Shown one piece after another: positions 26,548 to 33,840 of a stretch of DNA of 64,000 nucleotides. A model generated the notes under the pieces. The model did no database searches. It was not told the DNA's origin and saw only the letters and a list, made by a program, of their open reading frames with translations. How positions within the stretch are numbered: position 1 is the stretch's first letter; each line of letters opens with the position of its first letter. The stretch is from Corynebacterium freneyi (GTDB lineage: Bacteria > Actinomycetota > Actinomycetes > Mycobacteriales > Mycobacteriaceae). The stretch is from contig NZ_CP047357.1 of NCBI RefSeq assembly GCF_030408835.1, forward strand, positions 620,001 through 684,000. The letters are read 5' to 3'. A program made the translations under genes and the position numbers.

Positions 26548-26605
26548 GTGGTCATGCCGCCAGGGGGTGGCAGTCAAGCCAGAAGATGAAAACGGGAGGT
26601 GGACA

Positions 26606-26833
26606 GTGCGACAGAAGTGGCGCATCCGCCCCGAGGTCATCGACCGGGCGCGTGATCGTCTCGGGGAGACCTCCGATGAGCGCCTGGCCGTGCGTCTCGG
26701 GATGACGGGCACGACTTTGAGTCGAATCCGTTCCGGCGCGCAGCCGTCGCTGCCGAACGCGGTCAGTTTGCTGCGAGCCGCGTCGGTGTCTGTAGAGGCG
26801 GGGCTCGTTCCCGCAGAAAAGCCCGCCGCCTAG
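26606..26833 (+). CDS. Cro-like helix-turn-helix protein
   Basis: A 75-residue DNA-binding protein with an HTH: DERLAVRLGMTGTTLSRIRSG. The GTG start at 26606 follows GGGAGG at a good distance; an upstream ATG (26543) would lie inside the promoter. As the first gene rightwards of the operator it is the probable Cro/early regulator opposing the repressor. Confidence 0.7.
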   Translation: MRQKWRIRPEVIDRARDRLGETSDERLAVRLGMTGTTLSRIRSGAQPSLPNAVSLLRAASVSVEAGLVPAEKPAA

Positions 26834-26849
26834 GGCGGCAAAAGAAAAT

Positions 26850-26879
26850 CCCCGCCGCCCGGGGTCACGGGCGACGGGG
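26850..26879. other. Stable hairpin in the antirepressor leader
   Basis: CCCCG-c-CGCCCG and CGGGCG-a-CGGGG form an 11 bp stem with one mismatch and loop GGGTCA, 33 bp before the antirepressor ATG. On the minus strand it would be followed by GATTTTCTTTT, so it may stop antisense transcripts. On the plus strand it could attenuate. Confidence 0.5.
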
Positions 26880-26912
26880 AACACAAGGAATGTACGAAAA
26901 GGAGTCTACACG

Positions 26913-27683
26913 ATGTCTTCCATCGTCACCATCCCGTTCCACGGGAACCAGGTCCAGGCCGTTGATGTTGACGGCACCCCGCATGTGGTGTTCCGCCCGC
27001 TCGTTGAGTCCATCGGGCTCGACTACCGCAGCCAGTCGCGCCGACTGTCCGGCAAGTCGTGGGCCTCCATGGTCAAGATGACCATGCAGGTCCCCGGAGA
27101 TATCCAGTCCCGCGAGCACACGCTGATCGATGTCCGCACCCTCACGATGTGGCTCGCCACCATCGACGAGAACCGCGTCTCCGACGAAGCCCGCCCGCTC
27201 GTTGTCGCGTACCAGTCGGAGATCGCCGACGTCATCGAGTCGTACTGGACGCAGGGCGGCGCGATCAACCCCCGCGCCGACGAGCACCAGATGAACGCCC
27301 TCATCTTCCAGGCCCGCGCCCAGATGGAACTCGCCCAGGCTGCACGCGGCCTGATCCACCCGGATCACCTCGAAGCCCGCGCGCGGATCATCCTCGCCCG
27401 TGGACTCGGCGAAGCCCCCGAACTCGACCCCGCGTCGCGCCCCCTGTACGCGCAGGAATTCCTCAAGGAAAAGAACCTGTCGAAGAAGCAGATGGCCGCG
27501 AAGGCCGGAGTGTTCGGCAAGCGGCTGAAGAAGGCCTACGTCGAGAAGCACGGGCGGGAGCCCGAGAAGTACGACCTCAACGTCTCCAACGGCCAGGTGC
27601 GTCGCGTCAACGGCTACACGGAGGCCGACCGGCCCCTGATGGAGAAGGTGTGGCGCACCTACTTCGCCGAGGTGCCCGCGTGA
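26913..27683 (+). CDS. Phage antirepressor (P22_AR N-terminal type)
   Basis: A 256-residue protein. The N-terminal domain (IPFHGNQVQAVDVDGTPHVV, FRPLVESIGLDYRSQSRRL) and TLTMWLATIDENRV match P22 Ant-type antirepressors. The C-terminal part (KEKNLSKKQMAAKAGVFGKR, then LKKAYVEKHGREP) is a KilA-C-like DNA-binding region. Such proteins relieve repression by binding the phage repressor. The start follows AAAAGGAG. It is separated from the next gene by a 524 bp noncoding stretch with RNA-like elements. Confidence 0.85.
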   Translation: MSSIVTIPFHGNQVQAVDVDGTPHVVFRPLVESIGLDYRSQSRRLSGKSWASMVKMTMQVPGDIQSREHTLIDVRTLTMWLATIDENRVSDEARPLVVAYQSEIADVIESYWTQGGAINPRADEHQMNALIFQARAQMELAQAARGLIHPDHLEARARIILARGLGEAPELDPASRPLYAQEFLKEKNLSKKQMAAKAGVFGKRLKKAYVEKHGREPEKYDLNVSNGQVRRVNGYTEADRPLMEKVWRTYFAEVPA

Positions 27684-27793
27684 TGGTGGGCGAATCGTCA
27701 CTGTGACGTTTTTGGCCTAGGCCCGGGTATTGGCGGGCGTGGGGATTCGATGGCCCCGCTAGACACTGACCGGCCGGTTTCCGGCCGGGGTGA

Positions 27794-27811
27794 TGTTTGA
27801 GAACTGAACAG
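27794..27811 (+). promoter_or_regulatory. boxA-like element resembling actinobacterial rRNA leaders
   Basis: TGTTTGAGAACTGAACAG differs by one base from the TGTTTGAGAACTCAACAG type motif conserved in actinobacterial pre-rRNA leaders, which is linked to antitermination and processing. It sits in the 27684-28207 noncoding stretch, upstream of a later terminator, so it may let early transcripts read through. Confidence 0.45.
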
Positions 27812-27945
27812 AGGAGAGCGCTGGCGCGATTTACCGCCGCTACTGGCCCCCTGACCTGCACCAAGGGTGGCACGCGGTGGGCGTTGGAACCGTCCCGAGG
27901 GTCGCGCCCGGGACGTGGTAACCGTCAGCGCGAACACAAATCCAA

Positions 27946-28003
27946 GCCCGCGCATGGGCCCCACGCGGGAGTGGGGCGCGGTTCGAATCCGCGCGCGGGC
28001 ACC
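27946..28003 (+). ncRNA. tRNA-like element without a D-arm
   Basis: GCCCGCG (27946-27952) pairs with CGCGGGC (27994-28000), followed by A and CCA-like ACCA. A perfect T-arm (CGCGG-TTCGAAT-CCGCG) precedes the 3' acceptor strand. Between them, CCCCAC-GCGGGA-GTGGGG makes a single hairpin in the anticodon-arm position, but only ~6 nt remain where the D-arm should be. It looks like a tRNA mimic or a decayed tRNA, not a normal tRNA. The remaining noncoding DNA from 27684 to 28207 shows no convincing gene. Confidence 0.45.
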
Positions 28004-28207
28004 AGGGGCGGGGCTTCCCCAAGTCAGGAGCCCTCCTGGTTCACCCCGGCTCACTAGGCGCAACCCGCGCCACCGGGCCCCCGCCCCTACCAGCGTGCGT
28101 CAAGCGGGATGTTCGACCCCGTCAAGCAAGCCACCACAGGCCCCTTCCCCCCTTTCTGCGAGGGGCCGGCACGCTGCGCACACCAAACCCAACAAGAAGG
28201 AGAGCAA

Positions 28208-28291
28208 ATGATGTCCACCATCTTCGCGATCATCAGCGTGATCGGGGCATGCATCAGCGCCTACGCCGCATTCTCTTTGTGGAAGCGGTAA
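28208..28291 (+). CDS. Very small single-TM peptide
   Basis: A 27-residue peptide, mostly one hydrophobic helix (IFAIISVIGACISAYAAF) ending in basic LWKR. A strong AAGGAGAG ribosome site lies 4 bp upstream. The stop overlaps the next start (TAATG). Function unknown. Confidence 0.5.
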   Translation: MMSTIFAIISVIGACISAYAAFSLWKR

Positions 28292-28485
28292 TGACACCAG
28301 AAATCATCATCGCACTATCAGGGCTGGGCGGTGCCCTCCTCGGCATCGTTTTCGGCCTTGGACTCAAGGGCACGTACGCGCGCCTTCGCCTCGCGAAGCT
28401 CCGTCTGAACGCGATCTGGATGAGGGTCCTCATCCAAAGAGTGCCACACGAGAAAGGCGATGAAGACAAGCAAGTTCCCCAGTGA
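28291..28485 (+). CDS. Small membrane protein, opposite a minus-strand gene
   Basis: A 64-residue frame coupled by TAATG to the previous peptide. The N-terminal hydrophobic segment (IIIALSGLGGALLGIVFGLG) is followed by a basic region and a charged tail. The coding evidence is the coupling and the membrane segment, but the same DNA encodes part of a better-looking minus-strand membrane protein, so only one may be real. Confidence 0.35.
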   Translation: MTPEIIIALSGLGGALLGIVFGLGLKGTYARLRLAKLRLNAIWMRVLIQRVPHEKGDEDKQVPQ

Positions 28486-28719
28486 ACCTGCACAAACCGC
28501 TGCGGCGGCCGTGCTCAACCATTCCGGAACGTTCTCCTCCGGGACCGCGACCATCGTCGCGGCCACGTAGACCGCGATTAGAGCCAGCGAAACACTGATC
28601 TTCGCGAACTTCGACCGGTATCTCGTTTTCGAATACTCGCGGAGAGTCACCTTGTCGATGAGCCCAGCGACGAGGAGGACGGGCAGAACCGTCGCCATCG
28701 TCGAGAAATACGCGGCCAT
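28318..28719 (-). CDS. Membrane protein, possible moron gene
   Basis: A 133-residue protein with three predicted membrane helices (MATVLPVLLVAGLI; SVSLALIAVYVAATMV; AGSLGNLLVFIAFLVWH) and a charged, helical cytoplasmic tail. It is antisense to the early operon, as expected for a gene expressed from the lysogen. GGGTAGGG lies just upstream of the ATG. Function unknown; superinfection exclusion is one possibility. Confidence 0.55.
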   Translation of the reverse strand: MAAYFSTMATVLPVLLVAGLIDKVTLREYSKTRYRSKFAKISVSLALIAVYVAATMVAVPEENVPEWLSTAAAAVCAGSLGNLLVFIAFLVWHSLDEDPHPDRVQTELREAKARVRALESKAENDAEEGTAQP

Positions 28720-28744
28720 GCCCTACCTACCCATCTATGTGAGT

Positions 28745-28778
28745 GCCCGCCCCGGGTTGCAGCCGGGGCGGGCATTTT
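28745..28778 (+). terminator. Strong rho-independent terminator in the early region
   Basis: GCCCGCCCCGG and CCGGGGCGGGC form a perfect 11 bp stem with a 7 nt loop, followed by ATTTTC. It would stop rightward transcripts before the next early genes unless antitermination operates. Confidence 0.7.
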
Positions 28779-28802
28779 CAGTCCCTACCAAAGGAAACCA
28801 CC

Positions 28803-28982
28803 ATGAAATCTACCACCCTTGCCGGGATGCCCGGCACCATCACCGCCCGCCCGGGCGGCTACGTCGCCGTCCACCCCAACGGGCACACGAGCCACGGGCC
28901 CCTGCCCACCATGGCCGACGCCGTCGCCGCCCTGGACCATCTCGCCCAGCACGGCATGTGGCCCGAGCAGGTGGCGGCATGA
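28803..28982 (+). CDS. Small hypothetical early protein
   Basis: A 59-residue soluble protein (MKSTTLAGMPGTITARPGGY...) preceded by AAAGGAAA. No recognised motif. It is the first of a run of ATGA-overlapping small early genes. Confidence 0.6.
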   Translation: MKSTTLAGMPGTITARPGGYVAVHPNGHTSHGPLPTMADAVAALDHLAQHGMWPEQVAA

Positions 28983-29137
28983 GCAACATGTTCCGCCCCG
29001 ACCCGGAGACGCTGCAATGGGTGCACGACCTGCTCCGCCGGTACGAGTACCCGGGTGAGCCCGCCGCATCGCTGGCACGCGCCCGCCGCATCATCCGCGA
29101 CCAAGCCGACACCTACGGAATCGAGGTCACCGAATGA
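28979..29137 (+). CDS. Small hypothetical early protein
   Basis: A 52-residue, probably all-helical protein (ETLQWVHDLLRRYEYP...ARARRIIRDQADTYGI) overlapping its neighbours on both sides by ATGA. Function unknown. Confidence 0.6.
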   Translation: MSNMFRPDPETLQWVHDLLRRYEYPGEPAASLARARRIIRDQADTYGIEVTE

Positions 29138-29355
29138 GGCCTTCGACTGATGAGCGGGTCGCCGTGAAGATCGACGGTCTCGTGCAGCAGGCGCTCCCGG
29201 CGCTGCATGACGCCGCGTGCCTCGGCATCGACGGCCCCCGCGCCGACCACATCCGCGCCGTCATCACGGCGCACCTCACCGCCCTACCGGACATCATCAC
29301 CGCCGTGCGGGATGACACCACCGGCTGGGCCGATGACTTCTACCAGGAGGACTGA
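29134..29355 (+). CDS. Small hypothetical early protein
   Basis: A 73-residue helical protein with no known motif (KIDGLVQQALPALHDAACLG; HIRAVITAHLTALPDIITAV). It overlaps the previous stop by ATGA and ends next to the excisionase-like gene. Confidence 0.55.
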   Translation: MRPSTDERVAVKIDGLVQQALPALHDAACLGIDGPRADHIRAVITAHLTALPDIITAVRDDTTGWADDFYQED

Positions 29356-29356
29356 C

Positions 29357-29539
29357 ATGGCCATGCTCACCATGAAGCAGGTCGCCGAACACCTTCAGGT
29401 GTCGCACACCGGGGTGTACGCCCGCATTCACCGCACCCGCGACCCCTTGCCGGCGATTCGGACTGCGGAGCGCGGCGGGTACCGCGTCGACGAGTCCGAG
29501 CTGCACGCCTGGATCAAGCGACAGGCGGTGGCGGCATGA
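29357..29539 (+). CDS. Excisionase-like MerR/HTH_17 DNA-binding protein
   Basis: A 60-residue winged-helix protein: MLTMKQVAEHLQVSHTGVYA, RIHRTRDPLPAI, YRVDESELHAWI. This is the pattern of Xis/AlpA-type directionality factors. It is a plausible recombination directionality factor for the integrase, although a second similar protein is encoded at 41870. Confidence 0.7.
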   Translation: MAMLTMKQVAEHLQVSHTGVYARIHRTRDPLPAIRTAERGGYRVDESELHAWIKRQAVAA

Positions 29540-29733
29540 AGCGCGAAGGGATCACCGAAAACGACCTGGCCATCATGTACGCCGTCGGCGTGCTGGAGCG
29601 GCCCCGCTCGCCGCGCTGGTGGACGATCACCAAGATCGTCGTCGCCACGATCATCGCCTGCGCGGTCGTGCTGTGGATCGGCCACCAGGCAGACCAGCAC
29701 CTCGCCGCCGCCCTGGATGCGGGGTGGGGATGA
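29536..29733 (+). CDS. Small single-TM protein
   Basis: A 65-residue protein with a soluble N-terminus, one membrane helix (ITKIVVATIIACAVVLWIG) and a short tail. It overlaps both neighbours by ATGA. Function unknown. Confidence 0.55.
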   Translation: MKREGITENDLAIMYAVGVLERPRSPRWWTITKIVVATIIACAVVLWIGHQADQHLAAALDAGWG

Positions 29734-30149
29734 TGAGCACCTGCACCGCCTCCGGATGCACCGCACGGGCCGCCGCACGCGGCCTGTGCACCAAGCATCT
29801 CGGGCTCGACTCGGCAGGCAAGAAACCGGCCCGCCCCACGGTGGTGTTCGTCGACGAGCTGCCGCCGCACACCAAGGGCAAGCACGTAAGCCCCGTCGAC
29901 GTGGACGCCGCCGAAACCCTGCGGGACCAGCCCGGCAAGTGGGGGCGGTTCCCGGTCGAAGCACGATGGCCCGACGCCGGTGAAATCCCCGAACGGAAAC
30001 TCCGATCCCGCATCTGCAACGCGGCGTCGACGATCCGTCGATCACGTGGGGCGTGGCGTGGTGGGGTGTGGGAAGCGGAGACCCGGGGAACCGAGTTGTT
30101 CGTCCGCTTCATCGGCCCCGACCTCGGAGAAAGAGGTGTTTTCGTTTGA
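29730..30149 (+). CDS. Zinc-ribbon-like hypothetical phage protein
   Basis: A 139-residue protein starting with a small metal-binding motif (CTASGCTARAAARGLCTKH), a pattern common in actinophage proteins. The C-terminal part (LRSRICNAASTIRRSRGAW) may contact nucleic acid. It is translationally coupled at both ends. No function is known. Confidence 0.6.
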   Translation: MMSTCTASGCTARAAARGLCTKHLGLDSAGKKPARPTVVFVDELPPHTKGKHVSPVDVDAAETLRDQPGKWGRFPVEARWPDAGEIPERKLRSRICNAASTIRRSRGAWRGGVWEAETRGTELFVRFIGPDLGERGVFV

Positions 30150-30493
30150 CCCCTGCTGAGCAGATCACCGCCCACGTCGACCAGCTCGTGGCGGCGGGGA
30201 TGCTGCGCGCTGACATTGCCCGCGCCGCCGGGATCAGTCCGTCGATGCTGTCGAAATACGCCCGCGGCATCAGAAACCCCAGGCCTGCGACGTTGGCCAG
30301 GGTGCTGTCCATCACTCCCACGTCCACGCTGGACGACCCGGACGGCATGAGCGTGTCAGACCGGATCGTGGAGGAGTGGGAGTTCATGACCGGCACCCTG
30401 AGCCTGCCCGAAACATACGTCACCCACCGCCTGTCCGATGCTTTCGGCCTGTCCGTGCCGCACATCCGCGAGGTCGTAGGGGGTCGACGATGA
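30146..30493 (+). CDS. XRE-type helix-turn-helix regulator
   Basis: About 115 residues with an N-terminal HTH: RADIARAAGISPSMLSKYAR, GIRNPRPATLARVL. The start is TTG at 30146, overlapping the previous stop, with AAAGAGG upstream; no ATG or GTG gives a complete HTH. A probable early regulator. Confidence 0.65.
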   Translation: MTPAEQITAHVDQLVAAGMLRADIARAAGISPSMLSKYARGIRNPRPATLARVLSITPTSTLDDPDGMSVSDRIVEEWEFMTGTLSLPETYVTHRLSDAFGLSVPHIREVVGGRR

Positions 30494-31062
30494 CCACGAT
30501 GGATGACGTGCGAGCCCACATTGAGTGGCTGGGCGACCACGGCATGACCCAACGGCAAATCGCCCGGCTGCTCGGCCTGCACGATGACGTGATCTCCCGG
30601 GCACTGGCTGGACTGCGGGCACTGCCGCCACGGGTGATGGATCACGTGATGCGGATCAGCCCTGACGACGCCGAACTCGCCGAGACACGCGCCCCCAACG
30701 CCGACGAACGGGTCGAGGAGGAGTACTCCCATTTCGTCGGGCGCATGGGGTGGGACGACGCCACTTTCGCGGCGATGATGGCCGACGAACTGGACCTGAC
30801 CGTGGCGTCAGTGATGACGAAAATCCACGCCATTCAGCGACGCCGATCCCCGGTGGGGTTGTCCCGCCGGGATGTTGATCTGCTGGTGGGGGCGGAGTTC
30901 TCGGGGGATTTGCCGAGGCAGTTGGTGGGTGCTGCCCGGGCGATGGAGGCCAGGGGGTTCATCGAGGCGCACGTGTGGCGTGGCAAGGGCAACACCCGCT
31001 ACGCCGTTTTGACCGAGGAAGGTGCGGAGGCACTGAGAAAGGAACGCCAATGCCAGTCATGA
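30490..31062 (+). CDS. Helix-turn-helix protein with C-terminal winged helix
   Basis: A 190-residue protein with an N-terminal HTH (MTQRQIARLLGLHDDVISRA, LAGLRALPPR) related to the preceding regulator. A second, C-terminal winged-helix-like part ends ARGFIEAHVWRGKGNTRYAV, LTEEGAEALR. It overlaps the next (exonuclease) start by 13 bp. Likely early DNA-binding regulator; target unknown. Confidence 0.6.
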   Translation: MTTMDDVRAHIEWLGDHGMTQRQIARLLGLHDDVISRALAGLRALPPRVMDHVMRISPDDAELAETRAPNADERVEEEYSHFVGRMGWDDATFAAMMADELDLTVASVMTKIHAIQRRRSPVGLSRRDVDLLVGAEFSGDLPRQLVGAARAMEARGFIEAHVWRGKGNTRYAVLTEEGAEALRKERQCQS

Positions 31063-31922
31063 GCAACCCGCCGCGCCCCGGCACCCCGGAATGGCGCGGC
31101 ATGATCACCGCCAGCAAGGTTCCGGCGCTGTTGGGCCTGTCCCCGTGGTCATCGCCGTATGCCCTGTGGCACGAGATGTACGCCGGGCTGGAGCCGCCGG
31201 CGCTGGAGGGCGATCACCTGCGGTGGGGGCATATCGCCGAGCAGTCCCTCGTGGGCTGGTGGCTGGACGCGAATCCGGGGTGGCAGGCGGGCGCGGGGGA
31301 GATCACCTACACAGACCCCGGGCTGCCGTTCCCGAATGCGGTGACCCTCGACCGCAGGGCCAGGCGTGGGCGCAGGTTCCACATCATCGAATGCAAAACC
31401 ACCCGCGACATGGACCAATGGGGACGGCCCGGCGACCCCGACAGCATCCCCGCCCACTACCTCGCCCAGGTCATGTTCCAGATGGGAGTGTCCGGCATCC
31501 ACGAAGCCAGCGTCGTCGTCCTCGGCTACGGCACCCCGGAGATCCACGAGGTCGAGTGGGACGAGGAAGTGTGGGCGTCGATCGTCGCGGCTTGTGCCCG
31601 CTGGCACCACACCGGCCAAGCAGGCGACCCCCCGCCACTCGACGACCGGGTGGCCACCTACGACGCGGTCCGGGGCCTGCACCCCGACATCGACCGCGAC
31701 ACCGACATCCAGGTCACCCACGACCAGGCCGTCGCACTCCTCGACGCACTCGAAGAAGAAGCCGCCGCGAAAGCCACGGTCGTCGCCGCCAAAACCCGAC
31801 TGCTCGACCAGATGGGCACCGCCCGCCGCGCCCTCTCCGGCGACACCACCATCGCCACCCGCACACCCGGCCGCGGCGACTCCATCACGCTGCGCATCAA
31901 CCGGAAAGCCAACCTCACATGA
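31050..31922 (+). CDS. YqaJ-type viral recombinase / exonuclease
   Basis: A 290-residue lambda-exonuclease-fold protein. The N-terminal block (RGMITASKVPALLGLSPWSS, then PYALWHEM) and WGHIAEQSLVGWW carry the family E; an FHIIECKTT motif gives the ExK nuclease dyad; AHYLAQVMFQMGVSG follows. It resects phage DNA ends 5'-3' to feed the RecT-like annealing protein encoded downstream. The C-terminal ~80 residues form a charged helical extension. It starts inside the previous gene. Confidence 0.88.
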   Translation: MPVMSNPPRPGTPEWRGMITASKVPALLGLSPWSSPYALWHEMYAGLEPPALEGDHLRWGHIAEQSLVGWWLDANPGWQAGAGEITYTDPGLPFPNAVTLDRRARRGRRFHIIECKTTRDMDQWGRPGDPDSIPAHYLAQVMFQMGVSGIHEASVVVLGYGTPEIHEVEWDEEVWASIVAACARWHHTGQAGDPPPLDDRVATYDAVRGLHPDIDRDTDIQVTHDQAVALLDALEEEAAAKATVVAAKTRLLDQMGTARRALSGDTTIATRTPGRGDSITLRINRKANLT

Positions 31923-32011
31923 CACAGCCGGATGACGACATGCCGACGTGGCTGTCGATCCTCATCATCACCACCATTTTCGCCCTGGTCATCCTGGCCA
32001 GCCACCTCTAA
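31919..32011 (+). CDS. Very small single-TM peptide
   Basis: A 30-residue peptide overlapping the exonuclease stop by ATGA. It has a short acidic N-terminus and one membrane helix (WLSILIITTIFALVILASHL). Function unknown. Confidence 0.45.
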   Translation: MTQPDDDMPTWLSILIITTIFALVILASHL

Positions 32012-32020
32012 GGAGAACCC

Positions 32021-32122
32021 ATGCTCGACCTCATCTTGTCCCTGCTGCTCGACCCCGGCTTCGCGATCGGTTGGTTCGGCGCGATGGCCGCCCACCTGGA
32101 GGAGGTGGCCCGCGCACTGTGA
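32021..32122 (+). CDS. Very small hydrophobic peptide
   Basis: A 33-residue frame (MLDLILSLLLDPGFAIGWFG...) with an AAGGAGAA ribosome site 4 bp upstream. It overlaps the next frame by GTGA. Function unknown. Confidence 0.45.
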   Translation: MLDLILSLLLDPGFAIGWFGAMAAHLEEVARAL

Positions 32123-32202
32123 CCCGACACCGCATCCGTGGCGCGATCCTCCGACTGGAGGGCCGCGCCTTCCGTCTTCTCTGGGGCGGCAAATGTCCGT
32201 GA
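32119..32202 (+). CDS. Very small basic peptide
   Basis: A 27-residue GTG-started frame (TRHRIRGAILRLEGRAFRLL...) coupled to its neighbours by short overlaps. It is supported only by the overlap pattern. Confidence 0.35.
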   Translation: MTRHRIRGAILRLEGRAFRLLWGGKCP

Positions 32203-32414
32203 TCGACGCCGCAAAACGCCTGCACCACGCCTACGAGTGGCGCGTCTGGCGAGCCCGCCTGCCCGGCTACACCCGCCGCACCTGGGAACAGCTCGACCAC
32301 GTGTGCCGCCAAGAATTCATCGACATCGCCCAAGCCGTCCACGACGGCCACACCACATTCAACGACGCACCCATCACCGAATGGGTACGCCACCACGCAA
32401 AGGAGCCCACATGA
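32193..32414 (+). CDS. Small hypothetical early protein
   Basis: A 73-residue protein rich in Trp, Arg and His (AKRLHHAYEWRVWRARLPGY), helical, without a known motif. It overlaps both neighbours. Confidence 0.55.
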   Translation: MSVIDAAKRLHHAYEWRVWRARLPGYTRRTWEQLDHVCRQEFIDIAQAVHDGHTTFNDAPITEWVRHHAKEPT

Positions 32415-32557
32415 CCGACCCCGAGTTCCCCCGGGACTACAAGAAACTCCACGGCGCACCGTACGACCCCGACCCCGGAGTCGCCGCCTACCTCGCATTC
32501 ATCGGCGTGATCCTCATCATCGCCGTCATCACCCTCATCTTCAGCACCCTCACCTAG
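32411..32557 (+). CDS. Small C-terminal-anchored membrane protein
   Basis: A 48-residue protein with a proline-rich soluble N-terminus and a C-terminal membrane helix (AAYLAFIGVILIIAVITLIF). It overlaps the previous stop by ATGA. It ends 9 bp before the RecT-like gene. Confidence 0.5.
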   Translation: MTDPEFPRDYKKLHGAPYDPDPGVAAYLAFIGVILIIAVITLIFSTLT

Positions 32558-32566
32558 GAGACCACC

Positions 32567-33421
32567 ATGACCACCAACCTCCCCGACACCACTGATGACC
32601 TGGCCACTGACGTGGAGCTGATGCCCACGAACACGGCCAACGCCCTCGACGACCAGGCATTCGCCAGCCTCGAAAAGTACGCCCGTTCGATGGACGTCGC
32701 CGACCGCATCGCCGAAGGCATCTACCGCACCGACTACGCCGGCCCCTTCAAGGGCAAGAAGGCCGACATGGCCATCGCCATCCTCTCCGCCGCCGGGCTG
32801 GGAATTCGCCCCGAAAACGTCGGCAAGGCCATCTACGTCGTCCACGGGTCCCCGGCCCTGTACGGCAAGACCGCCCTGGCGATTGCAAAGTCGCATGGCT
32901 ACAAGATGCGCAAGACCGAGGAATCCCCGCAGGTCGTCACCTGCGTTTTCACCGCACCGGATGGGGAAGAGTACCCGGTCACCTACACCTACGAGCGCGC
33001 CGAACGCGAAGGCTTGGTGAAGGGCAACGCGGCGCAGTACAAGTCCCGGCCGGAGAAGATGCTGACGTGGAAGTGTGTCGGCGAAGCCGCGGACATGTTC
33101 TTCCCGCACATCCTCAACAACCTGCCGGTGAAGGAGGACATCGAGCAGGGAGCCCCGGTGCGGGCGACTGCGACGCGCACGGACCGCAAGGGTGGGGCGC
33201 GGGCGGCACTGGCCGCCGCCGCCCAGCAGGCAGCCCAGCCGGAACCGCAGGACACCGTCGTCGATGACGTTCTGTCGTCCATCATCGCCGAGATCCAGGA
33301 CGCCCCCGACCGGCCGGCGATCACGGAGATCATGGCACGCGACGAGGTGAAGGCCCTCGACAGCGACGACCACGATCAGGTGAGTGCCGCCGCCAACACC
33401 CGCTGGCAGGCCCTCGCATGA
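32567..33421 (+). CDS. RecT-like single-strand annealing protein
   Basis: A 284-residue protein. The core (DMAIAILSAAGLGIRPENVG, then KAIYVVHGSPALYGKTAL) and the pattern RPEKMLTWKCVGEAADMFFP match phage RecT-family recombinases, which anneal single strands exposed by the partner exonuclease. The C-terminal ~80 residues are disordered and acidic, as often in the family. The gene lies in an exonuclease-RecT-SSB module and overlaps the next gene by ATGA. Confidence 0.75.
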   Translation: MTTNLPDTTDDLATDVELMPTNTANALDDQAFASLEKYARSMDVADRIAEGIYRTDYAGPFKGKKADMAIAILSAAGLGIRPENVGKAIYVVHGSPALYGKTALAIAKSHGYKMRKTEESPQVVTCVFTAPDGEEYPVTYTYERAEREGLVKGNAAQYKSRPEKMLTWKCVGEAADMFFPHILNNLPVKEDIEQGAPVRATATRTDRKGGARAALAAAAQQAAQPEPQDTVVDDVLSSIIAEIQDAPDRPAITEIMARDEVKALDSDDHDQVSAAANTRWQALA

Positions 33422-33840
33422 CCGAGCCACTGCCGCAGATGGGTCTTTTTGACGACCCGCGCGAGGAGGACGCCCGCGCCCGGAGGGAAGCCGAGGCCAC
33501 GCGTGAACAGGAACTCGCCGCCGAGATGGAATGGCGCACCTCCCCGCAGTCATGCCCGATCTGCGGCTACCAGGAGACCAGCGGGTGGATGGTGCGCATC
33601 AACCACGGCGTGGACGAGGACGGCAGTATCGGCAGTTACCCACCCCGGGAGCATCCGATTTACGGTGCCCAGTGCCTCGCCCAAAACCTCATAACCGGGC
33701 ACCTTCGCCGCACCGCAGGAACCGGCGACCCCCACCTCGACAGCTACATCGAGCGGGGTCGTGCCCTCGGCCTCGACGTCGAACAGATCCTCGCGGACGC
33801 ACAGCGAGCTTTCCACGACCACCGGGAGACCGCGACGTGA
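33418..33840 (+). CDS. Hypothetical protein with a CPIC zinc motif
   Basis: A 140-residue protein with an acidic, charged N-terminus (FDDPREEDARARREAEATRE) and a CPICGYQETSGWMVR segment, with a further Cys downstream (YGAQCLAQNL). Possible zinc-binding protein of the replication module. It is coupled at both ends by ATGA/GTGA. Function unknown. Confidence 0.6.
   Translation: MTEPLPQMGLFDDPREEDARARREAEATREQELAAEMEWRTSPQSCPICGYQETSGWMVRINHGVDEDGSIGSYPPREHPIYGAQCLAQNLITGHLRRTAGTGDPHLDSYIERGRALGLDVEQILADAQRAFHDHRETAT

Noticed and set aside
27946..28003. Ordinary tRNA gene
   Set aside because: Only ~55 nt between acceptor ends and no D-arm; listed as a tRNA-like element instead.
27797..28057. 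Coding sequence in the noncoding early stretch
   Set aside because: Low-complexity basic translation, no ribosome site, and it spans the tRNA-like element.
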